Shown piece by piece: positions 35,363 to 47,500 of a stretch of 64,000 nt of DNA. Source of the stretch: Arachis hypogaea. Its lineage: Eukaryota; Streptophyta; Magnoliopsida; Fabales; Fabaceae. Where the stretch lies: the NCBI RefSeq assembly GCF_003086295.3, contig NC_092040.1:3038001-3102000 (forward strand). The letters run 5' to 3'. The notes beneath the pieces are model-generated. The model was not told where the DNA came from and made no database searches. It saw only the letters and a program-made list of their open reading frames with translations. A program made the translations under genes and the position numbers. Numbering within the stretch: position 1 is the stretch's first letter; each line of letters opens with the position of its first letter.

Positions 35363-35540
35363 AAGTTGGGTTAGTCTAGTGGTTAATTTATTAATTTATT
35401 TAAATAAGTAGTAGGAGTTTGAATCTTGTTTTGTGTATATATTAATTTATTGATCAATGACAACCTCTTAAATAGAATTCCGATTCACGCCGAATTAGTC
35501 CTTAACTTGTCGGATTAGGAATACTGTTAAAAAAAACATA
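35363..35540 (+). mobile_element. tRNA-derived SINE, decayed copy
   Basis: An A-box-like TTAGTCTAGTGG and a B-box-like GGAGTTTGAATC are followed by a body with the ATTCACGCCGAATTAGTCCTT block and a short A tail. The body matches the SINE at 40736-41430 (GATCCGCGACGGATTAGTTC). Confidence 0.65.
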
Positions 35541-35605
35541 CATAGGACATATATACATATATGTAATTGTATATGTGTGTTATAATCATATTATATTAAT
35601 TAATA

Positions 35606-35935
35606 AGAAAAGTATCAGGAGTCAATAGAATATTTATACAATGTGTACAATAGAAGTTTATGAAGTATTAGAGATACAACCATTAGTGTTACCTTTTTCT
35701 ATCAGCTGAAACTTTTGGGATGAGTGGTATCATGATATGATATTATAATGCTAGATTCGAAAGATCAAGAGTTCGATTCTTAGTAAACCCCAAAATTATT
35801 TTAAACTTTTGGGAAGATGTTTATTATCCCTAATACTTGGATAGTATAAAAGATGTTCATTTTATAACTCAATAGCTCATTATACACATTGTATAAATAG
35901 ATCATTGTCTCCCTAGTAGGATCCTAATTAATATT
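35606..35935 (+). repeat. dispersed repeat with tRNA-like B-box word, copy 2
   Basis: Related to 14680-14890. It shares GGAGTCAATA, a TATACAATGTGTAC block, ATCAGCTGAAACTTTTGGGA (ATCGATTGAAGCTTTAGGAA in copy 1) and AAGATCAAGAGTTCGATTCT. The last part mirrors the TACAATGTGTA word near the start (ATACACATTGTATAAATAG), hinting at terminal inverted structure. Confidence 0.45.
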
Positions 35936-36572
35936 AAGGGATATCTAAAATAAATATATGAGATCAAGTAGTTGAAGTTGATGGGATTAGGATTAATTAT
36001 ATTGTTGTCATGTGTGTGTGTGAATGGGTGAGAGAGTGAGTTTTTGTAAGATAATTGGAAAAGAAGAAGAAAGCTAATTAAGAAGAAGAAAAAGTTAATT
36101 GAATGTAGATGTTATATTTGTTGTAAGTGGAGAAGCACATGATAATAGGAATGATTGCGTGGCTTGAATATCTGTATAAATAAATCCACTTCACACCCTC
36201 TTTTGCATTATGCTACTTGATACGCTTAGAAGGCATGCGCGCATATATTATTATAACAAATTAAAATATGTTTAGTGTTTATAGAATAGAGAATCATCAC
36301 ATACAATAATATATACAAACCCTACTAATTCATCATACTCACGTAAGCACTGATTCATGATGAGTTGCATTTAGAATCAGTTAAAAGTTTAGTTACAGTT
36401 AATTTTATGTAAAATTAATAGATGATAATTATTAAATAATAATTTAATTAAATTTATTAAATTATTTAATAATTTTTAATTATTAATTTTATATAAAATT
36501 AATTATACATCAATTTTTATCATGAGTTTTTAACTTTTAAATTCACACCTATATAATTTTTAAATTAGAGGT

Positions 36573-36727
36573 GAATGTTATAGTGTCTATTGCTTTATAT
36601 TTAAATTATTAAAAAAGATAAATAAATAATATTTAATAAATTTTATATGATTAATAATTTATTTTTTATATTAAATATTTTATTTTTTATTTTAAAAATA
36701 AAGTTATACAATTTAGACATCATAACA
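36573..36727. mobile_element. decayed MITE, relative near 62570-62730
   Basis: Ends ATGTTATAGTGTCTA and TTTAGACATCATAACA are imperfect inverted repeats. The interior (AAAAAGATAAATAAATAATA and TTTTTTATTTTAAAAATAAA) recurs at 62570-62730. Confidence 0.45.
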
Positions 36728-38000
36728 AAAATACGGGAGAACTCACGATTATTTAATTTGCTTTATAGAGTGGCTATATAGGTCTCCGGCTAGGGATCAC
36801 ATTAGTCACAAGTCTCAACAACCTTCTTCAACTTGTTGTGTGCTTTGCTTTACTTTAATTTGCTATATATGACACTAATAAACCTTTTTTTATTTTTTAT
36901 GTTTTATTTTATATATATTATAAAAAAATTCAAATTTTAAACTTATATATATTACAACTGATGGTGGCCAAAGCTAATAGTTAACACTACTTTACAGTTG
37001 GTGCATTATTATCAATTATATAAATCTGCTTATTATATTAAATATAATATGGAAAGGCAAATCATAATTTTTTTTAAATTTTTTTTATCATCATTCAATT
37101 ATTTATATTTAGTCATTCTTATTGAAAATAGTATACTATATATTAATTAATTAGACAATTATTATGACTTAATGAGAGTTCAGCTTTTCTAGCAATTGAA
37201 TAATACATTATAATATTGAGTGAGAATATATCTTTTTTTTTTAACTTAGATAATATATTATATTACGGAACTAAGAACATTTAAATATAAATTTAATTTT
37301 TAATTCATATATAATTTGTTGAAAAAATTATTTTCATTATTTATTTTGTAGCTATATACACGTATATAAGTAAATATTATTTGTTCTCATCACCACTATT
37401 TTATAAATAAAAAAATGAGTTAAAATTACTTACATATTTAAGGCTTTAATGAGAATAAAAACAACTATACATATAATCCTTCAAAGTTTTGATGCTTAAT
37501 AATTTAATATATCCCAAAGTTGCGCAACTAACCTTTACCCATTAGAATAGTTGCTATTTATTAGTCCTATAATAAGAATTTAACACATTGATTGAGAAAG
37601 ATAGATTAATGAACCATAAGTTAGGATAAATTAAAAAATAACACATCAAAATTAAGAAAACCACTACAAATAATTCTTAATTTAGCGGCTTTTTTTTTTA
37701 ATTTTGCAGCAGTTTTAAATCGTTGTTAAATCGACTGAAAAAATTGCATATAATCTCTTTTATATACATCTCTCCAATGATGTTTACGTATCTAATTGTT
37801 TTTCTATTCTATAATTTTTTTTTATAATTTAACATGATAGGCCTCCTAAAATTAAAGAAAATTCGATCCAAAAATTTTAACACAATTATGAATTCTTCAA
37901 ATTAACCACACATGTAAGTAACAATATATACAAATATAAATTTAAAACATCTTATATACTTGATATATAAACTTAAATTAAATATGCGGGTTTAAATATT

Positions 38001-38396
38001 AGGAGTCACTCAGATAAAAACGTTTAAAACGTATTTTTTTAAAGATGTTTTCTATTAATTAAAATTCAGTATATATAATCGATTAAATCGTGTTATTTTT
38101 GTCAACATTAAGTCAAACAAATTAATTTGATCGAAAAGATGGTGAATCAAATTTTAGTTATTTTTTATAATAAGAGTATTGCAGTTATTTTTTTATAAAA
38201 AAATAATATTAATTTAAATCAGTTCAAGATTTGATTTACCATTTCTTCGACCAAATTAATTTATCTGACCTAATTTTAACAAAAATAATACAATTTAATT
38301 AATTATATATATATATATATATTAAATTTTAATTATTAAAAATATTTAAAAAAAACGTTCTAAACCTCTTTATCTGAATAACTCCCTTAAATATTT
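38001..38396. mobile_element. 396-bp foldback MITE, Mutator-like
   Basis: Two inverted arms of about 180 bp face each other. Landmarks are AGTCACTCAGATAAAAACG on the left against the right-end complement AGTTATTCAGATAAAGAGG, and AATTTGATCGAAAAGATGGT against its counterpart AATTTGGTCGAAGAAATGGT. The perfect 9-bp TSD TTAAATATT lies at 37992-38000 and 38397-38405. It can fold into one long hairpin. Confidence 0.8.
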
Positions 38397-39202
38397 TACT
38401 AATTAAGAATTAAAAATCAACATCACAAACGCATTTCCTCACAGTATATTCATAATTGCAATTGGGATTTTAAAATAATATTATTGATTCACCCGATAAA
38501 AAAATAATAGTTTTGTAATGAAGATTTTTATACAGTAAAATTAGTTAAACAGCGCAATGGAATGTCATCAGATATTAATCTTAATTAGCACTAGTTCTAT
38601 TCGAAGCACAAATAATGAATTCCCACTTGCCATTAATAACTAGTAGTGTATACTTTAGGAATACTCATGGTTCCTTTTTTATCTTATCATATGAGCGTCA
38701 ACACTATTTAAATAAATAAAAAAAACTATATATAATAATTAAAGAGAGAAACGTATATATCGTTTGGAATTACCTTTAACCTGGTCAATATGCTAACCTA
38801 CATTATATTCTCGCCGTTTCTCTAAATGCTATATTATTTAATTATTTATCTCTCCTTGGTATTCAGAATAATAATCATATCTACTAGACTTTTATTTTAT
38901 TGAATTCATCATCATATATATGATCTACTGAATATTCTTATTGTATCTTTTACTCATTAAAATAATAATAATAATTAAGACGGAGAAGCTAAGTGCTAGG
39001 TTAAACAATCATTTTCTGGCGTACTAAAGTCTCAGAAAGATATAATTGTTTATGATTGAATGATATATAGAAGAAGAAAAAATAAAATAAAATAAAAAAA
39101 CCTGAAGTTTAGGACGTGATGCCATATTTTGTGCAAACTAGCTAGAGAACCACTAATTCTTGCTCCCTTGCCTGGTAGGCCACCCAATAATAATAATAAC
39201 AA

Positions 39203-39268
<66 letters not shown>
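39203..39268. repeat. (ATT)n microsatellite, about 22 units
   Basis: Uninterrupted trinucleotide run, likely highly variable in length. Confidence 0.95.
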
Positions 39269-39270
<2 letters not shown>

Positions 39271-39318
39271 TGACCGTACGATCTGTCTCAGTTGCTTTCT
39301 TTATATATTGCTTACGAA

Positions 39319-39458
39319 ATAATTTTAAGTGTAGCAGGTATATTAACATTTTAATAATTTTAATTGTTAATTTTAATTATAAAAAATATATATAATATAT
39401 TAATTAAAATTAACTGTTAAAATGACCAGCATTTTAAGTACATTTGAAAAATTTTCTA
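39319..39458. mobile_element. decayed MITE related to 4424-4576
   Basis: Shares TTTTAAGTG at the left, the AATATATATAATATATTAATTAAAAT core, TTAACTGTTAAAAT and TTTTAAGTACATTTGAAAAATTT at the right. No clear TSD. Confidence 0.5.
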
Positions 39459-40220
39459 TACCTTATACTATTCACATTATCTTTTTGTGATTATTAACAT
39501 ATGCTTTATTTAGGTGTTTTTAGAATGTCACTCATGTCATTATATTTTTAACTAATAAAAGTATATTATCTAAGATAATAATTTAAGTTAATAACGAATA
39601 ATAATTTATAATTATTCTTTTATTGGTTAGAATCATATTTATTTAGTATTTTATAAATATTTAAAAATTTATTTTGTGTGTCATTTTTTTATAATTTACT
39701 AGTTATTATTTCTATCTATCTATCATAAAATTATTTATCTAAAAAGTTTAAATGTTTAATTTTTGTACAGGCATTTTTTATTTGTCTTATGTTTTCTTTT
39801 TCTAATTTTTGAAATTCACTAAAAATCGAATTCTTAATCTTTCGGACACAAACTATCTAATAAAAATACTTATCCAAAAAATTAAGTTGATAAGAGAAAA
39901 CAACATTTATAATTATATCTCTAACACTATTATCAAACTATTATAAAAGTTTAAACAGTTAATTAAATAGAATAATTTACATAAAATAGAGAATCAATTT
40001 TTAGTTAGCTAATACTTATCAATTTTAAGATTTAGTATTTATAATTTAGAATATAAAATTAAGAATTTATGATTTAGGGTCTATAATTTAAAATAACTAA
40101 AATAATTTAAAAAAATCCTCTAATATTGTTCATCAAATAGTTATATCTAATAATAATTTTAACAAAATTAAGGTATTGAGTTCATTTTACTGTATCAGTT
40201 GTATTTTTTTTTCATGCTAA

Positions 40221-40371
40221 ATATTATTTGTATATCAAAATCAATCATTAAAATTAGCCACCAATGTATTTGTGTATAAATACATATATAGTTTAATTTA
40301 TTTTTAATGTGTATTTATATTCCAACATATATTTTATAGCGGTGGCTGATTTTGGTGTACATGTAACATAA
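40221..40371. mobile_element. MITE of the ACACCAAAAT family
   Basis: The left arm includes TATATCAAAATCAATCATT and AGCCACCAATGTATTTGTG; the right end includes GGTGGCTGATTTTGGTGTAC. The arms are imperfect inverted repeats of about 40 bp. Other copies are at 24211-24363 and 48692-48853. Confidence 0.7.
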
Positions 40372-40735
40372 CCCATTTTTTAATTCGACATTTTTTAATT
40401 CGACAAAACTCGTCCCGGATCGAATCAATTTGTCATTCACCAATGAATTATTATATGTACAAAATAAGATTTAAATTTTTGTTACTTATTTAAGTAGACT
40501 AGTAAACTAATTCTTAGACTATAGTCCAAGTTGGTTGTATTAGTTTCATTTAATTTAATATATTCTACTCGTTGTTGATCCATGATTGAAGTTATCATAT
40601 GTAGCCTAACTTATCAAGCATAAAAGACATATGTATGTATACATAACGAAGTTGTTATTTTGTGTAATTTGAGTGTTGGGTCAGCCCAAAATCCCTAAAT
40701 TGGTATATATTAGTGAGTTAAACATGCATGCATGT

Positions 40736-41430
40736 AACCAACTTGGGTTGGTCGAGTGTAGGGCCGTCAAAATGGGCTAAACCCATCGGGCCAGCCCGTT
40801 TACCCGTTTAAATGGGCGGGCTTTGCCCCTAAAATTAAGCCCGTTTAAATTTCGGGCTAAACGGGCTGAGCCCGATTAACCCGAAAAAAATGACGGGTTA
40901 AACGGGCTAGCCCGCGGACTAAACGGGTGGCCCGTTTAATTTTTTTTTCATTTTTTTAAAAAAAAAGTAACACTTTCAGCTAATATTTTTTCCAATCCGA
41001 CCCATCAACTAAAAAAAAAATTTTTTTAAATGGTTTTTGACCTAAAAGTGGTATTTTTTGTCAAAATATTTTTCAAAAAATAAAATAAAATGATAAACGG
41101 GCTAGCCCGTTTAACCCATCGGGCTGACTATAAATGGGCCGGGCTAAAAAATTTTGGCCCGCGAATAAAGCGGGCTTAAATGGGCCAGCCCGTTTAACCC
41201 ATGGGCTTAATGGGCTGGGCCTAAATGGGCCGGGCTAGCCCGTTTGACAGCCCTAGTCGAGTGGTCAGCTCACTTGTCTGCTTAAGCAAGTGTCGGAAGT
41301 TTGAATCCTACCTTGTGCATGCAGCAACCCATTGGCCAGCGGCAGACCCTTAAATGAAACTCAGATCCGCGACGGATTAGTTCTTAACCTGTCGGGTTGG
41401 GGGATACTGTTTGGGTAAACAAAAAAAAAA
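40736..41430 (+). mobile_element. tRNA-derived SINE split by a hAT MITE
   Basis: Once the MITE and one TSD copy are set aside, a SINE of about 190 bp remains. It has a tRNA-like head (A-box region GGTTGGTCGAGTGGTCAGCTC, B-box region GGAAGTTTGAATCCTA), a body with CTCAGATCCGCGACGGATTAG and a poly-A tail at 41419-41430. Perfect 16-bp TSDs, AAACATGCATGCATGT, lie at 40720-40735 and 41431-41446. Further decayed copies are at 35363-35540 and 61783-61880. Confidence 0.85.
40759..41255. mobile_element. 497-bp hAT-type MITE nested in the SINE
   Basis: Starts TAGGGCCGTCAAAATGGGC and ends GCCCGTTTGACAGCCCTA, imperfect inverted repeats. A perfect 8-bp TSD, GTCGAGTG, lies at 40751-40758 and 41256-41263 and belongs to the SINE's A box. 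The interior is full of GGGCTAGCCCG / CCCGTTTAA words in both orientations. No coding sequence. Confidence 0.9.
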
Positions 41431-41446
41431 AAACATGCATGCATGT

Positions 41447-42641
41447 GCTTAGAAAATGTACCCACACTTTATTAAGCTTATATTTAAATATAACCTATTC
41501 ATTTTTACAGGCCAAAGTTAGCTCCACTCTCTTCCTACTTTCTTGCATGAAACACCTCATGCATTAGATGATTGAGCAAAAAAAGATGTCTCATATATTT
41601 AAAGGATGTTAAAATACCTTATAGGATACCAGAAATAAATAATTTGTACTATCATGAATAATAGTACAATATTGTACTAATTAATAAAGTCATACATAGT
41701 ACCTATTCTGTTCTACTTTTAAGGAAACTTGTCCATGCTATAATTAATCAATCATATTAGGATTAAGTGTATATCAAAATCAACTATCAGAATAAAATAT
41801 ATATTAAAATATAAAATAACATTAAAAATGTGTTAAAGTACTTATATTTATTTGTACATAAATAATATTTTTGATAATTAATTGTATAATAATAATAATA
41901 ATAATAATAGTGTTGAGCAAAAAGAAACATAGTTGGGATTCATAAGTTCAAGGGTAAATATACACACTTCTTTGAAATAGGAGGCAATATTACACATAAT
42001 ACTCTCTATTTATATTTATAGGTGTGCATGCTACCCTCTCTTGAAATTCAAGAAATGTGACATTTGATATCCTTAAATTTTGTAAAATATAATATTAACT
42101 ATCTTTCCAAACAAGACATTGACCTCTCAAACTTTTAAACTCAAAAAGTCAAAACCCTAGTGTAGGTATAAGAAATCAAGATGACTAGATTGTCAAATGT
42201 CACGTATAATATTTTTTTCGGTGAACTGTCAAGTATAATATTACATAACCTTGAGGAAGATAAGTGCAGTTTACCTAGTTTCAATTTTTGTTTTTTTTTT
42301 TATTTTTATTTTTTTTGGTAAGGCAATTTTTGTTTTTTCAGTCATGACTTCAATTGTGTTTTGGTCTGAGACTCCAATTTTTTTTTTTTGGACTTGGGTC
42401 TGAGACTCCAATTTTAATCTTTAAAATGAATTCTATACTAAAACAAAAAGACATAACCCTCTTCTTATTTAAACATTGCTTGGGCCGAGGTCCAGTATCT
42501 AATAGAAGCCCATTTAACAAACAAAGGACCTAAGTTATTCTCTCATGCAGCCCGCTATCTACGTTAGACCAAAAAAAAAAGGAAATCCCGGTTCATCCGA
42601 ACCGGGTGAACGTGTGGGTTCAAAGTTTAAAGGAAATAAAG
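41447..42641. other. intergenic spacer and COG6 promoter region
   Basis: Spacer with a decayed ACACCAAAAT-family relic near 41763-41890 and an AAT run near 41888-41910. The last 150 bp before COG6 become purine-rich and less AT-rich, consistent with a 5' UTR. Confidence 0.5.
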
Positions 42642-42731
42642 ATGCAAAACCAGAAGAACCGAAGAAGAAGAAACTCAGTTGGATCAGAAGATCTGAACAG
42701 AGAACGGAGAAGAAGAAGAAGAACGAAGAGA

Positions 42732-44464
42732 ATGGGGACGACGGTGGCGGGACTTGCGCCGGGGCTTTCACGGAAGCTGAAGAAGGTTCTAGAATCGAGG
42801 ACTGACACGCCGGATCTGTTGTCCTCTCTTAACACACTCTCTTCCTTCTACGAAGAGAACACTCCACAGTCGCGCCGCAATCTCCGATCCACCATCGAGA
42901 AGCGCGCTCTCTCAATCAACCTCGAGTTTATCGAAGCTTCCCGCCCCGCGCAGCTGGTAATTCCAATCTCCTTCTCATTCTTAAAGCTTCTGCTTGCTTT
43001 TACTTGCTGCGATTCTGATCCGATCCGATCTCTGTAATGCGTCTGTTAGGCTTTGGATAGCGTCGAGAACGAGGTCAATGCGCTTACTGAATGCTGCGAC
43101 AGGTGTGGATTTCAATTTGAAATGATTCTTTAGTTGTAGTTTCGTTGATTTCATGCCTATCGTAGAGGCAGTAGGTGTTATCATTTTGAACTTGTGCAAT
43201 GAAACTTTTGGTCTCAAGTTTTGTGCTTAGCTGAGCTGCATGCTTATGTAGGAGCTGAATAGTGTATTGGGATAGGAGTGTGAATGTATGACTACTTAAT
43301 CCCTTTTATACTGGACCACTTGAATTGATCAGAAGTGTATATAAAATGTAATGATGTAACGATTATGAGGTGCGAAAAGTGGCAGAACAATGCTTGTGTT
43401 GTTTGCAATGTAATAAGTTATAGGTTTTAGAAATGGCAAGGACAATTCATTGTTTGAGTGTGATATGTTTCATTTCAAGAATCGTATTGAGAAACTCTAC
43501 TAAACCCTAGTTTTTCATTAGCGGCCCAGCTCCAGAAACATTAGGGTGATGAATTAAGATTGATGATTTGTTCAGAAATTGTTCATTAGGGTTTATGAAT
43601 TAAGATTTTGAGTTTTACCTTAGAGAATATCAAATTTATCTTAAAAATGGTCATATTGTTCTCTAAATTTAATAATTTTTTTTACTAGTGTGTAGATCTT
43701 CTGATAAAATCTTAAGGTTTTATAATTTACAGGATAGCAAAGGCTTTAAACAGTTGTAGTGATAGCACTGGTGACATTATCAACACCACAGAGAGGCTCA
43801 AACAAGAGCTTGAAACTACTAGCCAAAGACTAGAGATTGTGGCATGTTTCCTACGCAATTATCAGCTCTCCCCTGAAGAGGTTTAAGTTACTGCTTGATG
43901 TCTCTCCTATTGTTGGACTGTGGCTTCGTGAATTAATTTCAAGATAATCATACAGTGTTCTTGCTTATCAATAATTATTGATTATCGGCAGATAAATGCA
44001 CTTAGAGATGAAGAGCTGAATGAGAACTTTTTCAAGGCACTTTCTCATGTCCAAGAGATTCACGCCAACTGCAAAGTGTTGCTTAGGACACATCATCAGG
44101 TAATCTTGTTCTATGTATATCCTTCTTATCCTATTTTCACTCTTGTGAGTTACTGCGGAATTCTGCAGTCTGCAGATGTTAGCCAAAGTCTGAATAATTA
44201 TGCATATAAGATTATGAGTAAGTTAGAAATACTTTGTCCTCGGGGCTAAAAAAAAGGGGGATACTTTGTCCATGACATATGTGGTAAGAGTACTGCTAGC
44301 CGGCTGTTTGTCCCATTATGGAAATATTTATTTGTTTACTATTTTCTTTTAAGTATGACATGCATCCATGTCATCTTACATGGCTTAGCTTCAAGCATTA
44401 GTCCTATAGTCTCATATTTATCATAAACCTATACAATTTGGATTATGGTTTATTATTATTATTA

Positions 44465-44502
<38 letters not shown>

Positions 44503-47500
44503 AAAGAAGAATCTCATCAAGACGAGGAAAAGTATATTATAAAATAGAGGGTAGGAGTTTGATCAAGGTTTATCATAATAGTGATCTTGTTATTGTATTA
44601 TTAATTTGTGCTTTATGTGTTGAGCTATCTTTGTGCATTATGCAATGTCAGTTCTCATTGTATATTATTGAATAACATGAGATACTTTCACTGCAGCGTG
44701 CTGGTTTGGAGCTAATGGATATGATGGCTGTGTATCAAGAAGGAGCTTATGAACGCCTATGCAGGTGAGCATTCATATAATTCAGGGTCATTTGGCTTGC
44801 GTGTGATGCACAATTGTTGTTTATATGTGCGGTTTATACATGCTTAATGCTTGAGTTTGAGCCTTGCATGTGTCATTGATATATGTCGAAATCAGATAAG
44901 TAGCACAAAATAGAAAGAGAATCAGATCCTTGTGAGATGTCAGAGAATCATGAGAAAGAAAACCATGTGCGAATAATCTGTACCATTCGTTTTGAATTTT
45001 TTTACCTGATACAACAGGATATATACATATGTTATATGTAATCATTGAATACAGCTGTCATGATTATAAAATTTATAACAAGTTTCACTAACTTATAATG
45101 GTTGCACTACTACTTCACTTGACTCTGGAGCAATGAAGTGGTTGTCTAATTTACTCTTAACATTATAATGTCAGAGAATATCTCATGTCTTGTAAGATTT
45201 CTTAGAGACTCTCACAACTTGTTTCTCATTGAAACTGGCTTGTTTGATTATATATATAAATTCTTCACTTTTAGGTGGGTTCAGGCAGAATGTAGAAAAT
45301 TGGGTGATACTGACAATCCGGAAGTTAGTGAGCTTCTGAAAACAGCTGTGAGATACCTCAAGGAAAGATCTATCCTTTTCAAGTATTGTGCAGAAGAGGT
45401 ACGTTCAATGTTGATCAATCAACCTATTGAAAAATTGGCCAGTCTATTAGTGATTGTTGTTTGGATTAGAAACCAGTCATCTTCCATATTAGAATTGATA
45501 TGTTTCGTATTGTGAAGCATGTTAATGCACCAGCTAATATAATTCCTAGTGAACCATTTGTTAACAATACAATCTAAAGAATCTACATAATATCAAATTT
45601 AAACCTGGATTTTCTTTATCATCATCTACTTGCACATTATAAATTATTAAGTCACTAAATTCTGCAGGTAGCCAATATGAGACACAATGCACTTTTCAGA
45701 AGATTTATTAGTGCTCTTACACGTGGAGGACCTGGTGGAATGCCTCGACCAATCGAAGTGCATGCTCATGACCCATTAAGATATGTTGGTGATATGCTAG
45801 GCTGGTTGCATCAGGTATTGTGTGAAAGCATTGTGATGAATGCCTTGAAGCCACTCTGGATGCTGTTTCTCGATCATGGTTTATTTATTTTTCATATATT
45901 TTCTATATGCATGCAGGCCCTGGCATCTGAACGTGAACTTGTACTTGTTTTATTAGATCCAGATGCAAGTGTGGATATTGGACCAACAGCAAAGCAATTC
46001 TCCAATAACCCTGTGAATGGTTCTGCAAAGACAGAAAGTGACTTGATGTTTGTTCTTGATAGAATTTTCGAAGGAGTATGCAGGCCATTTAAGCTGAGAG
46101 TTGAACAAGTTTTGCAATCTCAACCGAGCTTGATAGTCTCTTACAAACTGAGTAATACCCTTGAATTTTACAGCTACACCGTGAGTTTTTCACTTCAGTC
46201 GATTTTTCATGAAAGCAATAATCCCATGTTTTTCAAATGACGTCATGACTTGTAATGGCCTTGTAGATTGCAGATTTACTTGGACGAGATACTGCACTAT
46301 GTAATACACTATGGGTGCTGAAAGATGCTGCTCAGAAAACATTTTTTGATATTCTGAAAGGTCGAGGAGAAAAACTTCTACGATATCCCCCACTTGTAGC
46401 ATCTGATCTTTCCCCGCCTCCAGCAGTTAGAGAAGGAGTATCCATACTTCTTGAAATTATTGACACCTACAACAGCATGATGGTTCCTGCTTCTGGCCAG
46501 AAACCTGCTTTTGATCCAGTTATATCTGCGATACTGGACCCAATTATTCAGGTTTGTTATCTGGTTTCTGTATTTTATGCTGTGACCTTTATATTCCAAA
46601 TGATATTCTGAAGTTTGACCTTCCTTTCTAATATTGTATCACTTCTTACATAATAGTAACTTAGGAATCTTTGAACATCTTTGCCTTATCTGTATGAGAA
46701 CGTGATAATCTGACCACCAAATCTTTTTTAAACTGCTTTGCTTCGGTTCCAAGATATTGTCTGGCATTGTTTCAAACTTGGGGAGCTCCTTCCTGCTTCT
46801 CATGAGCTAAAGCGGTCTGTTTCATAATCTACCCGTATATTATTTGGCATCGGACCAAGTCTTTACATGGGTTTCTTCCTTTGTTTTTGTCATTTCTTAT
46901 TCCGAACAGAATGGTGCATATTTTGGTTCTTCCTGAAGATTTATTAGACCATACTTGTATATTCCAGTTGGAACTAGTTTTTTCAAGCTCAAGGATGTGT
47001 AGAATATCCCATTTAAGGACAGTTCCAAATGCATGCTGTTCATTTTGAGAAAAAACCTAATCTTATATAGACTCATGGATTTCGTTGGTGAGCAATTGTT
47101 ACAGATGTGTGAACAAGCAGCAGAGGCACACAAATCAAAGGGAGTTGGTCACTCATCAAGAAGGAATAGGATGAGTTCTGACTCTGGACAACTTACTAGA
47201 TCGTCAGTTGATGCAATCTTGTCAAGTAGCAATCCTGCTTCAACCTCACAGGTCTATTATGCTCCTCCATCTTTTATCCATTTTTTTCTTTGGGTTTCAC
47301 TAATATTTGATGTTAGTAGATGATACAAACTTTGTTACGATGCTCTAAATCTAATTGATTATTATTCCCAAATATCTTCACTTTTTTTTTTTTTTATCGA
47401 ATGAGATTAAATGTTAGGGGTATTTTTAAAGAAAATCACAAATATTAGGGATAAAAAATATACTTTATCCAATTTAAAATCATAAAATATTTGGCTTTTA

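Larger units (their letters stand above)
34526..37991. other. intergenic spacer
   Basis: AT-rich with no coding gene. About 36170-36215 has a good TATAAATA box followed by a C/T-rich start-like segment (CCACTTCACACCCTC), a possible non-coding transcript promoter; nothing recognisable follows. Two decayed MITEs lie at about 36370-36530 and 36573-36727. Confidence 0.55.
38406..40719. other. intergenic spacer
   Basis: No gene seen apart from the MITEs and microsatellite listed. The predicted poly-Asn and poly-Leu frames around 39180-39270 are translations of the ATT repeat. Confidence 0.6.

Noticed and set aside
36140..36180. TGATTGCGTGGCTTGAATATC, faintly like miR171
   Set aside because: Several mismatches in the core and no complementary arm; treated as chance.
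39050..39395. Frames encoding long poly-Asn and poly-Leu tracts
   Set aside because: Both are translations of the (ATT)n microsatellite at 39203-39268 read on opposite strands.
41264..41300. Possible tRNA gene from the GGTCGAGTGGTCAG and GTTTGAATCC words
   Set aside because: It is the head of a SINE with a poly-A tail and 16-bp TSD, split by a transposon; it cannot fold as a functional tRNA.
45168..45515. 115-residue open frame starting MSENISCLV
   Set aside because: Only its middle is coding, as COG6 exon 6 (45275-45398); the rest is read-through into both introns.
46841..46870. Segment GGCATCGGACCAAGTC in COG6 intron 9, faintly like miR166
   Set aside because: Only the first ten or so bases resemble it and no hairpin arm was found nearby.
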